In this document: piece after piece, positions 22,124 to 35,421 of the stretch | Layout of the letters: every line of letters starts with the position of its first letter | How positions within the stretch are numbered: position 1 is the stretch's first letter | DNA from: Adiantum capillus-veneris | Lineage: Eukaryota; Streptophyta; Polypodiopsida; Polypodiales; Pteridaceae | DNA: 64,000 nt | Assembly: GCA_014529385.2 (NCBI GenBank) | Contig: CM043949.1 | Span: 110,389,977-110,453,976, forward strand | Direction: 5' to 3' | Program-made: the position numbers and the translations under genes | Notes under the pieces: generated by a model | Database searches by the model: none | The model's input: the letters and a program-made list of their open reading frames with translations, nothing else | What the model was told of the DNA's origin: nothing

Positions 22124-24063
22124 TGTTTGCTGACATCCATCATTCACTTGCTTCCCTCTCAACCTTCCTCCCTGACTTCTTAATCTCCAATCTTAGGGAA
22201 TGTATATATAAAGCCTTATACTCACAAAAACAAGATAAAAAAGTAAAAGCGCAAGAGCCATAATACAAAATCATAAAAACACATTATGCACAAGAACACG
22301 ACCCTTGTAATATTTGCACTCTAACCATCATCTATTTGCGTGTACAGATATGGCTAGTACGCTACAGTCATCCACTCCTGCCTTGGGTGAGAGGTACCTT
22401 GGTTACTTTTCACAAATGTTTCACATGGTCTTTCCGGTGCTTGTATGTGAATGGGATTTGGTAGGTACGCTAGCATGTGAGAGGAATTTCGAGGAGTTAG
22501 AATGGCTGATACGTCTCTTGACCATGAATGACCCATACTTAGTAGAGAGCGTTTCTCCCATTGCGCAAGGCTACCCTTTTGACCAGGATGATTATAGGCG
22601 TCTAACTACACGGATGGCACATATGGTCTCATGGACGATGACTTTGTTTATCTCGATGACGAGGATAGGGGTTTAGCCTTAGGGTTTCTCCCCAATCTCT
22701 ACAATATCCTATTCCGTTGACTCTCTAGGAGGAGTGCAAATAATTAGGTTAGGGTTCCTTATGTTTTTTTTGTTGTGTTCAATAAGTGTTGGTACCTTTT
22801 CCCACTGATATGCCTCCTAGAGGCATTCTTTGTGTTTCTTAGTGTGTACAGGAACGTGTTGCTGTTGTTAGGATTTGGACCTTCATGGGATCTTTCTCTC
22901 ATCAACTTTTCAAATCAAGCGCGATTATCAATGCAAACAGGTGTTTCTTGTCCATTTAGCATCCATGTTTGTCTACTTTGATTGTGATTGGTAGCATAAT
23001 ATTCAGCACATTTGCTTAGTACCAAACATTAAATTCAATGTAATTTTTTTGTCATAATCACTTGTCTAGGTTTAAAAATTAAGCATTCCGACTAAGCTAG
23101 TTTGACCAAGCTAAGTGTTAGAGATCTTCTTTTAATACCATGGGGAATGCCTTCCTAATAATCAATGGTTACTTAGGTTCTTAATCCGATTTAGGCAGCA
23201 TTGTAAGAAATGTATTAGGGATTTCTAGTGGGCTTAGTCCCTATTGACCTTTAGCTTAAGTATTATAAAGGGAGTTTACTAGTGTGATGACCCTGGGGAG
23301 GGTAACAGTGTTATATGACCCCCCAAAGTTACAAAATTAAAATGCTGAAAACGAATAAAAAAAATTTCAAAGTGCCACAATGTAAAATCTTAAGTTGGAA
23401 GAGAAATCTCAGCTTGATTTGGTACTCCACTCACATGTATCGCCTATGGTACTAGAGCCCTAGAGGTTCCCAGTGTGGGCGCTTTTCCTTGAAAAGCAAA
23501 AAACCCAAGGCATATAAAATAAGCACACACATCAAAATTGAATCACTGTGAAAAGACTTTGGGGGTCAAAGAAAAGGCAATCAGTCAAGCGATGATTTCA
23601 TGAAAAATTCCTTTTATTGTAGCTTAACTACAAAGTCTTCTAGGTATAGCCTCTAGTTAACCCTCGAACATGAAATACTTGGCTCTCGCGATTAAACAAC
23701 TTAATTGACAAGAGAAAATTAAGAAGCTTACCCATGGTATTAATAGTCGATCTCTAGTGCCTGTCGATCGTTAAATTAGCGACCCTAGACTTGTTTAATT
23801 TTTTACCTTTACATCTGTTTATGCATTTGATTATATTGCAATTTAATCTTCATTGCTGAAAAATGGTTTAAAATTCTGTTACCAATCACACTGTCTGCCT
23901 ACAACTGCATATTCTTTTTAATTCTATATGAGAATGCAATTACTGTGCCAATGTTGCTTGATTTTGCAGTAACTGAAGAAGGCTAAGGACATTCATCTCA
24001 AATGCTCTTCCACCTCGATGAACGAAATTCAACTCACTAGCTTCCGAGGACGGAATCTACATC
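22124..24063 (+). other. Non-coding 3' region of G1 (or an unpaired LTR plus 3' region)
   Basis: A TATA-like site, TGTATATATAAAGCC, lies at about 22200-22214, 80 bp after the TG. A short open frame at 22349-22676 (MASTLQSSTPALGERYLGYF and on, 109 residues) is unrecognised. From 23085 to 24063 the sequence is also present, nearly unchanged, at 29695-30673. Otherwise no gene is seen. Confidence 0.5.
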
Positions 24064-24076
24064 AAGAAGGGGGGCA
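24064..24076 (+). other. Polypurine tract of G1
   Basis: AAGAAGGGGGGCA directly precedes the TG of the LTR. It is repeated at 30674-30686 before the second copy. Confidence 0.8.
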
Positions 24077-24392
24077 TGTTAACCCCCACGGCTCACGGAC
24101 ACCATATCACCTACGAAGGACGTGGTATTATTTACTTGGTAGAGTCAGGTATCGGGCTTGTCGGTCCAATAGGAAAAGGGTAAGAGTGATCGCCAATGAG
24201 AGGTGCACTGTAACTGGAACATTCAAGGGATTAGTTGGCTAAGCATGGGCGCCCAAGTGTGAATGGGGCGAGCTCATATAAAAGTCAACTAAACCTGAAA
24301 TTCACTCATTCTCTCATTTGTGCAATTGAAGAGTGCTCTTGCTCCATCTTCATCATCTTCTTCTTCATCTCCTTGTGTGTGTGTGTGTATGC

Positions 24393-24473
<81 letters not shown>

Positions 24474-24668
24474 TGCAATCGATAATTGCGGCGGCACAAC
24501 AGCGGCGAGGCGGTTGAGTGTGGCGTAGCGACGTCTCCCTCTTCTTCGCGGTGAGGAATCCTCCACAACAGGAAGCGTAGAGCGGTGAGTGACACACCAA
24601 CGCCATCTTTGAGCTTACTAGTTTAGACTTGTTGTGTGCTTAGAGCCATTTGTGGCTCGCACACGGTG
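24077..24668 (+). mobile_element. LTR-B copy 2 (3' LTR of G1), right end missing
   Basis: It starts TGTTAACCCCCACGG, with a TATA box at 24277-24283 and a 76-bp GA tract at 24395-24470. It runs to ACACGGTG and then jumps to unrelated sequence, about 45 bp short of the full LTR end. The break is the junction of a 1.6-kb tandem duplication. Confidence 0.88.
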
Positions 24669-24674
24669 CATTCC

Positions 24675-24996
24675 TGTTGAGATGTCGAGCTCTACACCTT
24701 GAGCTGGCATCCACTACGGGTCTTGGCCGCTTACGGCATTTACTCACTGGCGCGTTAGGTGACCGACACGGAGGATCTCTGCCAGTGATTCTACAGCTGG
24801 ACTACACATATAGTGCCAGCCTAGTACGCTTCTAGCGAGTTCACACTTAGTGACCGCATGTACATATGTGCTACTTTTCAGCTTTAGCACTTAGTCATTT
24901 TGTACTCTCTTTTCTGTGAAAAAGAAGAAGAAGCTTTCCATCTTTGTGTGCTTTGTGCTTCTCTTGTGTAGCTCTCTTGCATCCTCATTCTTTACA
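24675..24996 (+). repeat. 5' LTR of the copia element
   Basis: 322 bp with TG...CA ends, paired with 29373-29694. Confidence 0.95.
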
Positions 24997-25009
24997 TGGT
25001 ATCAGAGCC
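24997..25009 (+). promoter_or_regulatory. Primer binding site (tRNA-iMet type)
   Basis: TGGTATCAGAGCC directly follows the 5' LTR and is the standard plant copia primer site. Confidence 0.95.
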
Positions 25010-25050
25010 TGGTGCAGGCAAGAGAGGCTATTTTGTCCTAGTGCTTCAAG

Positions 25051-26000
25051 ATGTCTGACGGTTTTAGTCAGATTGTTACTGAGAAGCTTGAGAAAAATAA
25101 CTACCCTGCATGGAAGTTCAGAATAACAAATTTCCTAAAAGGAAAAGGTTATTGGGATTATGTAGAAGGAGACAATGAAAAGGAACCAGAGATTCCCGAG
25201 GCAAATGCTACAACAGAACAAAGGAAAGCTTTGAGGGACTGGCAACAAGGCCAGAGCAAAGTGATGTATTGGCTTTCTATGAGCATCACAGATGGCATGA
25301 TGGGCTATCTATAGGATGCTGAAACCCCCGCCATTGCATGGAGAAACTTAGGCAGAGTGTTCGAGGTGAACACCATGGCCAGGAAGCTTCAACTAAAGTC
25401 GGAGCTAAATCAGGTTAGGAGAAACAACCTCTCAATCAATGATTATGCCTTGAAGATCAAGAGTATCATTGAGGCTCTTGGATCTATTAAAGTCTCAGTG
25501 GAAGACGATGACATTGTCCATGCATGCTTGGATGGTCTAGGAGATGAGTATGTACATTTTAGGTCTTCCATGAATACAAGAGATGACATCCCCGTGTTCC
25601 AAGATTTGATTTCTATGCTTATTCTTGAGGAGAAGAACCTTGACACATCTTCTTCTCATGGCAGAAATAATTCTGAACAGGCCTTCTATTCTAAATCCAA
25701 CAGAGGTAGAGGTAGAGGTCGTGGTCGAGGCCCAAGGGGTTGTAGGGGCCAATTTCTGGAAGGTCAATCAAATCAAAACAATACAGGTGGAAGGGGAAAC
25801 CAGTCTCAAGGCAGGGGGAGTCAAAGAGGTCGTGGTGCAGGATCAAGTAGGCAGCAACATACTCCAGATAGCAGAGAATGTTGGACTTGTGGTGAAAGAG
25901 GTCACATGTCACGTGACTGTCCAAAGGGAAAAGCAAGTGGAAAGAGAGAACAGGGCAACTATGCATCTACTAGCAGAGATGCAGATGACAGCAAAAGCGA
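25051..26000 (+). mobile_element. Copia gag
   Basis: The sequence opens MSDGFSQIVTEKLEKNNYPA, with the NY.AWKF-type start of copia Gag. Then come LQLKSELNQVRRNNLSIND, HACLDGLGDEYVHFR, an RG-rich stretch (GRGRGRGRG), and one zinc knuckle, CWTCGERGHMSRDC. Confidence 0.93.
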
Positions 26001-26039
26001 GTGCATGTTTGTTATGCAGCATGTAATGAATACAATGAC

Positions 26040-26445
26040 TGCAAAGAATTCCACCCAATATGATGTTTGGTATGTGGATTCAGGTGCCTCTAATCACATG
26101 ACGTCTCGTGGAGAGTGGTTTAGAGATATGCGCAAACCAGATGTGTCAGGCTATGTGCAGACAGGAGATGACACAGCTCACCCCATTGCTCATGTAGGGG
26201 ACATACCTCTAAATACGAAGAGTGGGAAATCAAAGTACTTAGCAGATGTACTTCATGTCCCAAACATTACAAAGAATCTTGTTTCTGTTGGACAAATGGT
26301 TGAGCAGGGTTTGCAGGTTCGCTTCAATCCAAATGGCTGCTATGTAGAAGATTTCCAGAATGGCTGTAAGCTGATCACAGAGGGCAAATGTGTGGGCAGA
26401 ATGTTTACGCTGAATGTAGACATGCCTGAGGTAAAAGCTGCATAA
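26040..26445 (+). mobile_element. Copia protease
   Basis: VWYVDSGASNHMTS holds the catalytic D-S-G-A. It is followed by DVLHVPNITKNLVSVGQM, the end of the copia protease domain. Confidence 0.93.
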
Positions 26446-26469
26446 TTTGCATAGGGCACAGGTGTTGTG

Positions 26470-27300
26470 GCTGATGTTGACATTTGGCACAAACACATTG
26501 GCCATGTCAATGAGCAGAGATTGCGCAGCATGCAATCAAAACAGATTGTAAAAGGTTTGCCCAAATTCAAGGTGGATGGTATGCATAAAGTGTGTGCAGC
26601 ATGCCAGTTTGGAAAACAGTCAAAGGGCTCATTTCCACATGAGCGCAATGTATGTAAAAAGCCACTTGAGGTGGTGCACACAGATGTTTGGGGTCCAAAC
26701 GATACTGCAAGTATACATGGTTGCAGGTATTATGTCTCTTTCATTGATGACCATACAAGGAAAGTATGGGTCTACTTCATGCGTAACAAAAGTGAAGTGT
26801 TTGGTCACTTTCAAGACTTCAAAGTCATGATTGAGAAGGAGACACATATGCAAATCAAGACATTGAGGTCAGATGGAGGGGGAGAGTACTTCTCCAATGA
26901 TTTTTCAGATTTTCTGCGAATGCATGGTATACGCAGGCAGTTTACATACAGATATACTCCACAACAGAATGGGGTCGCAGAAACGAAAAACAGGCACATT
27001 GCAGAGGTTGCACGTGCATTGGTGAATGAGAAAAACATGCCTCATCATTTCTGGGCTGAAGCCGTAAATACAGCTGTGTACATTATGAACAGGACACCTA
27101 CAACTACGGTGCATGATGTAACACATGAGGAAAAGTTTACAGGTACAAAGCCTGATTTGGCACACTTGAAAGTGTTTGGCTGCATAGCTTACGTGCATGT
27201 ACCAGATGAGTTGCGTAGGAAATTGGATCCTAAAGCAGAGAAATGTATTCTTGTGGGATATTCCCTTGAACAAAAGGGGTAGAGGTGCTACAATCCTACT
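26470..27300 (+). mobile_element. Copia integrase
   Basis: The HHCC zinc domain (WHKHIGHVNEQRL, CAACQFGKQ) and catalytic core (VHTDVWGPN, SDGGGEYFSNDF, YTPQQNGVAE) are followed by the KVFGCIAYVHV and KCILVGYS linker. Confidence 0.94.
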
Positions 27301-27829
27301 ACACGAGAATTACGAGTGAGCAGAGATGTAGTCTTTGATGAGATGAGCAGTTGGTACAGTAATGCACATGGCACTATTGGGGCTGATGTAAAAGATGATG
27401 TGGTTGTACAAAATGTGAGGCCATAGTCACAGGTTTTGAGTGGACCACAAGAGTCCTCTTCTCGTGGCTCTGTTGAGAAACCATGGAATGGTAGACTACG
27501 TACGCAGGCTACTCCACCAACAGGTACAGGGAATGTATCACGAAAAGGAAAGGAAAAGGTTGATGAACCTCCCTGTATGGCTGATGCATCATCAGGTTTT
27601 TCACATGTAGACATGGATTCAGATGGTTCTGAACAAAGTCTTGATGAGGAATTTGGAATTCCGGCTGTCAGGACACCTGGTGTAAGGAAAGTACAAGAAG
27701 ATGCTAGAGGGCAAAGGAGTGACCCAGAACCGCGAAGATCTAATAGAGTCAGAAATCCAGTTCATAAATTGACTTATGATGGGTATCTAGTGCATCACCA
27801 AGCCTACATGGCTAAGGTGATACAGGATG

Positions 27830-29345
27830 TGGAGCCCACATGTTTTGAGGATGCAGTTGGAAATGTGCATTGGGATGATGCAATGAATGAAGAGATGGCT
27901 GCATTGGAAGCAAACGACACATGGGAGTTGGTGCCATTGCCAAGTGGCAAGAAAGCTATTGGCTGTAAATGGGTGTATAAAACCAAGCATAAGGCTGATG
28001 GTAACATTGAGCGTCACAAGGCAAGGCTGGTCGCAAAGGGTTATGCACAGACGTATGGCATAGACTATGAGGAGACCTTTGCTCCAGTGGCAAAGATGAT
28101 GACTGTGAGAGCTGTCATAGGAGTGGCTGCATCTAGAGGATGGATTATGCATCAAATGGATGTAAAGAATGCCTTCTTGAATGGTGAGTTGCAAGAGGAA
28201 GTGTATATGGATCAGCCACCTGGTTATGTCGATCCAGGTTACCCAGATTATGTATGCAGACTTCTCAAATCTTTGTATGGTTTGAAGCAGGGATCTAGAG
28301 CATGGTATGACAGGATTGCCAAGTATCTTGTCAGTATTGGTTTTAGGAGAGCTCATGCTGATCATTCACTCTATGTACGTGAGAGTGATGTGGGGATTGT
28401 GGTCATTACCATACATGTAGATGACCTTATTATTGTTGGTGACAATGCTATGGAGATTGACCATGTGAAGGGTCTTCTCAAACAGGAGTTTGAAATGAAA
28501 GATTTAGGCGAGTTGCGCTACTTTCTTGGCATTGAGGTGATCAGGACTCCAGAGGGTGTATGGCTATCACAGAGACAATATGCTTTGGACATGTTGTCAA
28601 AGTATGGTATGGCTGATTGTAAGCCAATTTCTATTCCCTTGGATGTGAATGCAAAGCAGAGTGCAGAGAAGGGTGATGTTGTTGAGGATGTCAACATGTA
28701 CAGGAAGATTGTGGGTAGTCTAATCTACTTGACTATCACGAGGCCAGACTTGAGCTACATAGTAGGCTTGGAGAGTCAGTTCATGCAGCTTCCGAGGAAG
28801 CCACATTTGGATGGAGTACGACGCACACTTAGGTATGTGCAAGGTACTCTTGACTACGCATTGTTCTATGCAGCAGATGCACCATTAGGATTGTATGGGT
28901 ATACAGATGCAGATTGGGCAGGTAGCATTGTTGATAGGAGATCTACGAGTGGCTTCATGTTCTCTTTTGGGAGTGCTACTGTTACTTGGAGCAGCAAAAA
29001 GCAGACTACGGTTGCTTTATCGAGCACAGAGGCCGAGTACAGAGGTGCAGCAGTTGCGGCGTGCGAGGTAGCTTGTCTACGCACATTACTTGAGGACTTG
29101 GGAGTGCAGGTAGACCAGCACATTTTCATCCATTGTGACAACCTCAGCAACATGCAGTTGGCTAGGAACCCAGTGTTCCATGCCAGGACCAAACACATAG
29201 AGGTCCATTACCACTACGTTCGAGAGCGAATGTTGGCGGGCGACATCGACTTGGTCTACGTCAGCACAGAGGAGCAGATAGCGGATATCTTTACCAAGGC
29301 CCTCGGAGCTGACAAGCTTCGACGTTTTCGGACTATGCTTGGACT
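27830..29345 (+). mobile_element. Copia reverse transcriptase and RNase H
   Basis: WKWVYKTK-type start (CKWVYKTKHKADGNIERHKA), HQMDVKNAFLNGELQEEVYM, SLYGLKQGSRAWYD, IHVDDLIIVG (catalytic DD), then RNase H YTDADWAGSIVDRRSTSGF and SSTEAEYRGAA. It ends with KHIEVHYHYVRERM and ADIFTKAL. Confidence 0.95.
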
Positions 29346-29372
29346 CTGCGACATGCAGAGCTCGAGGGGGAG

Positions 29373-29694
29373 TGTTGAGATGTCGAGCTCTACACCTTGA
29401 GCTGGCATCCACTACGAGTCTTGGCCGCTTACGGCATTTACTCACTGGCGCGTTAGGTGACCGACACGGAGGATCTCTGCCAGTGATTCTACAGCTGGAC
29501 TACACATATAGTGCTAGCCTAGTACGCTTCGAGCGAGTTCACACTTAGTGACCGCATGTACATATGTGCTACTTTTCAGCTTTAGCACTTAGTCATTTTG
29601 TACTCTCTTTTCTGTGAAAAAGAAGAAGAAGCTCTACATCTCTGTGTGCTTTGTGCTTCTCTTGTGTAGCTCTCTTGCATCCTCATTCTTTACA
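29373..29694 (+). repeat. 3' LTR of the copia element
   Basis: 322 bp, preceded by the polypurine tract and followed by ATTCC. Confidence 0.95.
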
Positions 29695-31344
<1,650 letters not shown>

Positions 31345-33214
31345 GAACCCTCATGGATCAGCTTCTTCAAGCAAGTCAGGCTTTCAAAACTTCAAGTCAA
31401 GTGCTGACACAACTAAAACCTCTAAGGAGACACCCAGAAAATCAAAGGTATATCATCCAAAGTACTCAAGAAAGAAAAGGAAAGCCAAGCAAGTGTTTGT
31501 TCCGAGCAATTTAGTCAAAGTCAATGATCCGATTTGGATTAAGGACATGAAATCAACACAGAAAACACACATGGGATGGATAGCATCACAATGGAGATTA
31601 AAATTACAAGATTACTATAGAGGTAACAGACAGATATGGGTACCAAAACCGCAGGTTAGAGCATATGAAGTAGCATCAAGTCCCTCCCAAGAAAGAAGGC
31701 CCACAAGATATCAACCTCGACAATATCCCAGGATACCTAAGAAGCAGGTATGCAATAGAACTACATCGAAAGATGCTAAAGTCTACAAAAACTCTCGAGA
31801 GGATACAGAACAAAGACGGATCTCAAATAATCTTCCTCTTAGACAAGGATTCTACACATTTTATACAAAGATTTGGCTACCAGTCAACCACAAGCCAACT
31901 GCAACTACACTAGACTTGCATGAAGATCTCAAGAGCTCAACAAGACCTAGAGCGAAGCAAAGTCAATAGTGGAAATACAAAGGTCATCAAGAGATTTGGA
32001 TTCCTAAGTCTTCCAATGCTTCTAGTCAAAAGCCAGATGTCGACAACCAACAGAGGCCTACAACAACATCAAAGACTCCTATCAACAAGACTAATTGAAG
32101 AATCAAACGAATAATGGAGTCTTCACAATCAAAGAAGGACAACCTAGCCAACATGAATGCAGATTCAAAGAAGAGAAAATAGGTATGGCAAAAGAAACCT
32201 TCAATGCCAACTTGGTCCTTCACTAATCCTCTTTTTGAGGATTCAAGCTTACTTTTACCTGAAGAAATGCTTGTAGTAAGCACAAGAATGTAAAAAGTCA
32301 AGTCGCCAGGGTGCAAAAAACACTCTTTGGCATAATCAGGTCGGGTTGTTGAGCCATAAAATGAGAAAAGCATTAGTCTCAAAGCTTCAATTCATATTAA
32401 ACTCTATGCTAAGAGTCGTAGTTATTAGGCTTATGCTCAAGCTGGAAGAGTTGAGCATATCTAAGTTGTGTCGCTCATGCTGGATGAGATGAGCATAAGA
32501 GTCGAAGTCTATTAACATACTTGGTGGAGTGTTGTAGAGTCCAACACTCACGCACAGTGCACAGTAAGATGATTCCCATCATTGGACATATGCATTATAC
32601 ACTCTTTTTGCTACCACCTATGCACCTTGAGTGGACTACAACAAGCAAACCAATGTCATACTAACCGACAAGTCATGCAGTGGAGTCAATACTAGGTGAA
32701 TAGGAGGCTCGGTGACTGCCCAACGCTCCCCATCGGTTGGTGCTGACCTTGCCAAATTGGCGTCAGCCCAGTAAACTTCCATAGATATCACATTGTTTAA
32801 TTCCATAGCTATTTGCAAATAATTCCTTGAGTACTTTATTAATATTTCCCATGCTAATAAGTACCCCAATAATGCGCTTATCCCAAAGGCACTTTTCCCA
32901 CTGGGTTTTTTCCCTTTGGTCATCCAGGTATTAGACCCTAATTTAGAACCTCATTTCTACTTCCCTTGTATATACCTTTCATAAATAAACAATAGCCTCA
33001 TCATTATACTATTACAACGGACAAATGCAACATCATCTCTCACATCAGACCTATTCGGACCAATGAAGATGCTGCAGCAAATTGAACCTCATCAACAAAT
33101 TCAATGAATGTTGAAGACAATCAGCCCAACAACAACCAATCAAAACCTTCCACAGCCTCCATGAACACTTTTCAATAGTGCCGAAGGACGGGCACTAAAA
33201 TCGAAAGGGGGGAA
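31345..33214 (+). mobile_element. Truncated LTR-element piece with QIWVPK domain
   Basis: The coding part (31.35-31.97 kb) is Lys/Ser/Arg-rich and contains MGWIASQWRLKLQDYYRGN and RQIWVPKPQ. These match the end of the post-integrase frame of G1 (LRWIS...QGYYEGNDQIWVPK). A non-coding region follows with two related 24-bp stretches near 32430-32500 (GCTCAAGCTGGAAGAGTTGAG and GCTCATGCTGGATGAGATGAG type). A polypurine tract, CGAAAGGGGGGAA, abuts TGTTAACTGAGTC at 33215. So this is the 3' end of a related gypsy element. It is broken and lacks gag-pol. Confidence 0.6.
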
Positions 33215-34434
33215 TGTTAACTGAGTCAACGTTAGTTAACAGAAGCTGCTAAAGAACGAAGTGTAGGCAGGTGCAGTGCAGAAGGCTAGAGCAGGTATGA
33301 AGTCCTTGGGCAGCCAGACCAGTGGCAGCAGATATGTATGCTCAGTGCGGTTTTTTAGACCCAAAAGGGCTCCAAAATTGCTCAATTGGGATAGCAGTAA
33401 AGGTGCCCAAAGTGCCAATTTATTGATGTGTAGTGTAGTGTTTGAGATGCTCTAGAAGCCAATCCAGACGGCTCGTCAAACAGATCCCCGGTGTGCAAGA
33501 TACTGAAGTTTCAAGTTAGAAGGTGTTGTAGATCCCCAACGGACATGGCAGTTGGGGACATATGGCTAGAGTGGATGTCAACGGTGGATAGATGCATAAA
33601 GCTAGAATTATGGAGCACAACTATCTTTTCAAATTACGGATCAGAGCTCTGGATAGCAAGTTATGGTTAGGTAAAGTTTTGTCGGGGTCGGGTTGGTGCC
33701 CACTTGACTACATTGGAGGACGTGCCATCTAGCATTTCTTGAGCTTTGACAAGGTTCAAGCAGATAGAGCATACGGTATGGAGTCAGCAGAGGGACAGAT
33801 GGCTCATGATTCTGAGCCTCAAGCATTGAGCTACAGCCTAGTCGGGTTGGGAGCATTTGGCGGTGGAGTGCATTTAGATAATTTTCTCGCTTTTCCATGG
33901 CATCGGTTGGCGGACCCATTGAAGCCAAAAGGGGGCCAAGGCAAGGGAGTTCGTAGTCAAGAGCCTGGTCTTTCGGCATGAGTTTGCAGCTTGGTCACCT
34001 GACCGTTGGACATCAAATGGCGAGTGTCCAAAGCTAGGGTGAAAGGCTTTTTTTCCTTGTAATGTTTTAGGATATTGGAGGCCCTCAAGGGGTAGTGTCA
34101 CCACCTGCTGCCCTGTGGCGCAGGCTAGTCCCATATATGCAAGGCAAGCTCAGATACACACTGTATATAGGCTGGGTCGTGGCCTGTAAGGCATGTATTC
34201 AAAGGGGAGATAGCTCTCCACAGCATTGGCCATGGTGCTCATCCCCTGGTGCACGATGTGAAGGAGGCAACGTTTTGGCAGCGCTGGTGGCGTCCTGTTG
34301 CTCCACGCGGCGGTCCGATGGGAGCAGCTGGTAGTTGGTGGGCGATGGACGGCCGCGATGACATTGCATTTGGGCAGTGGTACGGACAGGTTCCCGTACC
34401 CGTGAAAGGGCCCCCCCTTTTGGAGATAAAGCCG

Positions 34435-34435
<1 letters not shown>

Positions 34436-34491
<56 letters not shown>
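34436..34491. repeat. Poly(C) run of 56 bases
   Basis: Uninterrupted C, preceded by AAAGCCGA and followed by ATTCCATGG. Confidence 0.9.
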
Positions 34492-35090
34492 ATTCCATGG
34501 GCAATGTGAAGTGTGCTCAGGCCGGACAAAGGTGGTCAAAGAGGGAGTCAAAGGAGCAGTGCAAGCTAAGCCTTCCAAAGGTTGAAGATAAAGAGAAATA
34601 AATAAAAAATAAAAAATGACAAGGGGCACTAGTGACATCGCTAGTGCAAACCCCCCCCTCCCCCTCCCTCCTCAAGAGCACAAGCAAAAGAGAGCAAAAA
34701 AGATCTGATAAAAGTGAGGCGGCTCCCTCCTTCCAAAAAATGCCAAATTAAGGTGCCAGATGGGCCAATTAGGCATCAATTTCCAAAGTTGAAGACCCCC
34801 CACTATAAAAGCCATTTTTTTAATGAAATGAGGGCTTTTTGTGCCGTTTGAAGCCTACAAAGTGGAGTTTTTTGGCAAAAGAGTGTGCCTGTCAAATCCT
34901 TTGTAATTTTTCTTGAAAATGGCCATGGTGATGGAATTGCAAGCTCTGTACATGCCTTGAAGCATAATCAAGCCACTGTTGTCCTATTTTGCTGTTGTTT
35001 CCCCTTCCCCCCTTTCTCTTTCTCCTGCTCTTGTGTTTCTCCGGCGAGTTCCCATGGGCGGCAGCCCCGCCCCGTCTTTTGAAAGGAGAA

Positions 35091-35113
35091 CCCCCCCCCC
35101 CCCCCCCCCCCCC
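35091..35113. repeat. Poly(C) run of 23 bases
   Basis: Uninterrupted C directly beside the second near-palindrome. Confidence 0.9.
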
Positions 35114-35225
35114 AATTAGCGATGTCACTAATGGTAGGGCAAGGGGCATGTCCCGCAGAGGTGCAGAAAGGGCTGAGTTGGCCGAGGGATTAGTTGGAAA
35201 GGGGAGGATCCCACGGACGGTAATC

Positions 35226-35261
<36 letters not shown>

Positions 35262-35341
35262 CTTGAGGTCAAATGAAAAGAGCAAGAGGCTGCTCCAAGG
35301 CTGGCCAAGCAAAAGCAAGAGCAAAGGTCGGGACCAAAGAG

Positions 35342-35346
<5 letters not shown>

Positions 35347-35419
<73 letters not shown>
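35347..35419. repeat. (GA)n microsatellite
   Basis: About 70 bp of GA. A shorter GA tract lies at 35229-35256. Confidence 0.95.

Positions 35420-35421
<2 letters not shown>

Larger units (their letters stand above)
23085..24668 (+). repeat. 1.6-kb duplicated segment, unit 1
   Basis: This segment (end of G1 3' region, polypurine tract and most of LTR-B) recurs at 29695-31300. The 1584 and 1606 bp lengths differ only by the GA tract (76 against 98 bp). I counted about 20 substitutions, near 1.3%. Confidence 0.9.
24675..29694 (+). mobile_element. Ty1/copia element, nearly complete
   Basis: Two 322-bp LTRs (24675-24996 and 29373-29694) start TGTTGAGATG and end TTTACA. The 5-bp target duplication ATTCC lies at 24670-24674 and 29695-29699. 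The primer site is at 24997, the polypurine tract CGAGGGGGAG at 29363-29372, and the interior has the copia order gag-protease-integrase-RT-RNase H. LTRs differ at about 6 sites (near 2%), so the insertion is young. It looks nearly whole, with about three breaks. It sits at the junction of the 1.6-kb duplication. Confidence 0.95.

Noticed and set aside
22349-22676. 109-residue frame after G1 as an envelope gene
   Set aside because: It has no signal peptide, clear membrane anchor or similarity to known env-like proteins, and is short. I leave it as unrecognised.
22124-23084. 3' LTR paired with a 5' LTR before 13.5 kb
   Set aside because: I found no matching TGTTTGCTGACATCC copy upstream. LTR-B on both sides of gag-pol is the better pair.
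34150-34638. Poly-Gly and poly-Pro reading frames
   Set aside because: They come from the 56-base C run; the flanking residues match nothing I know.
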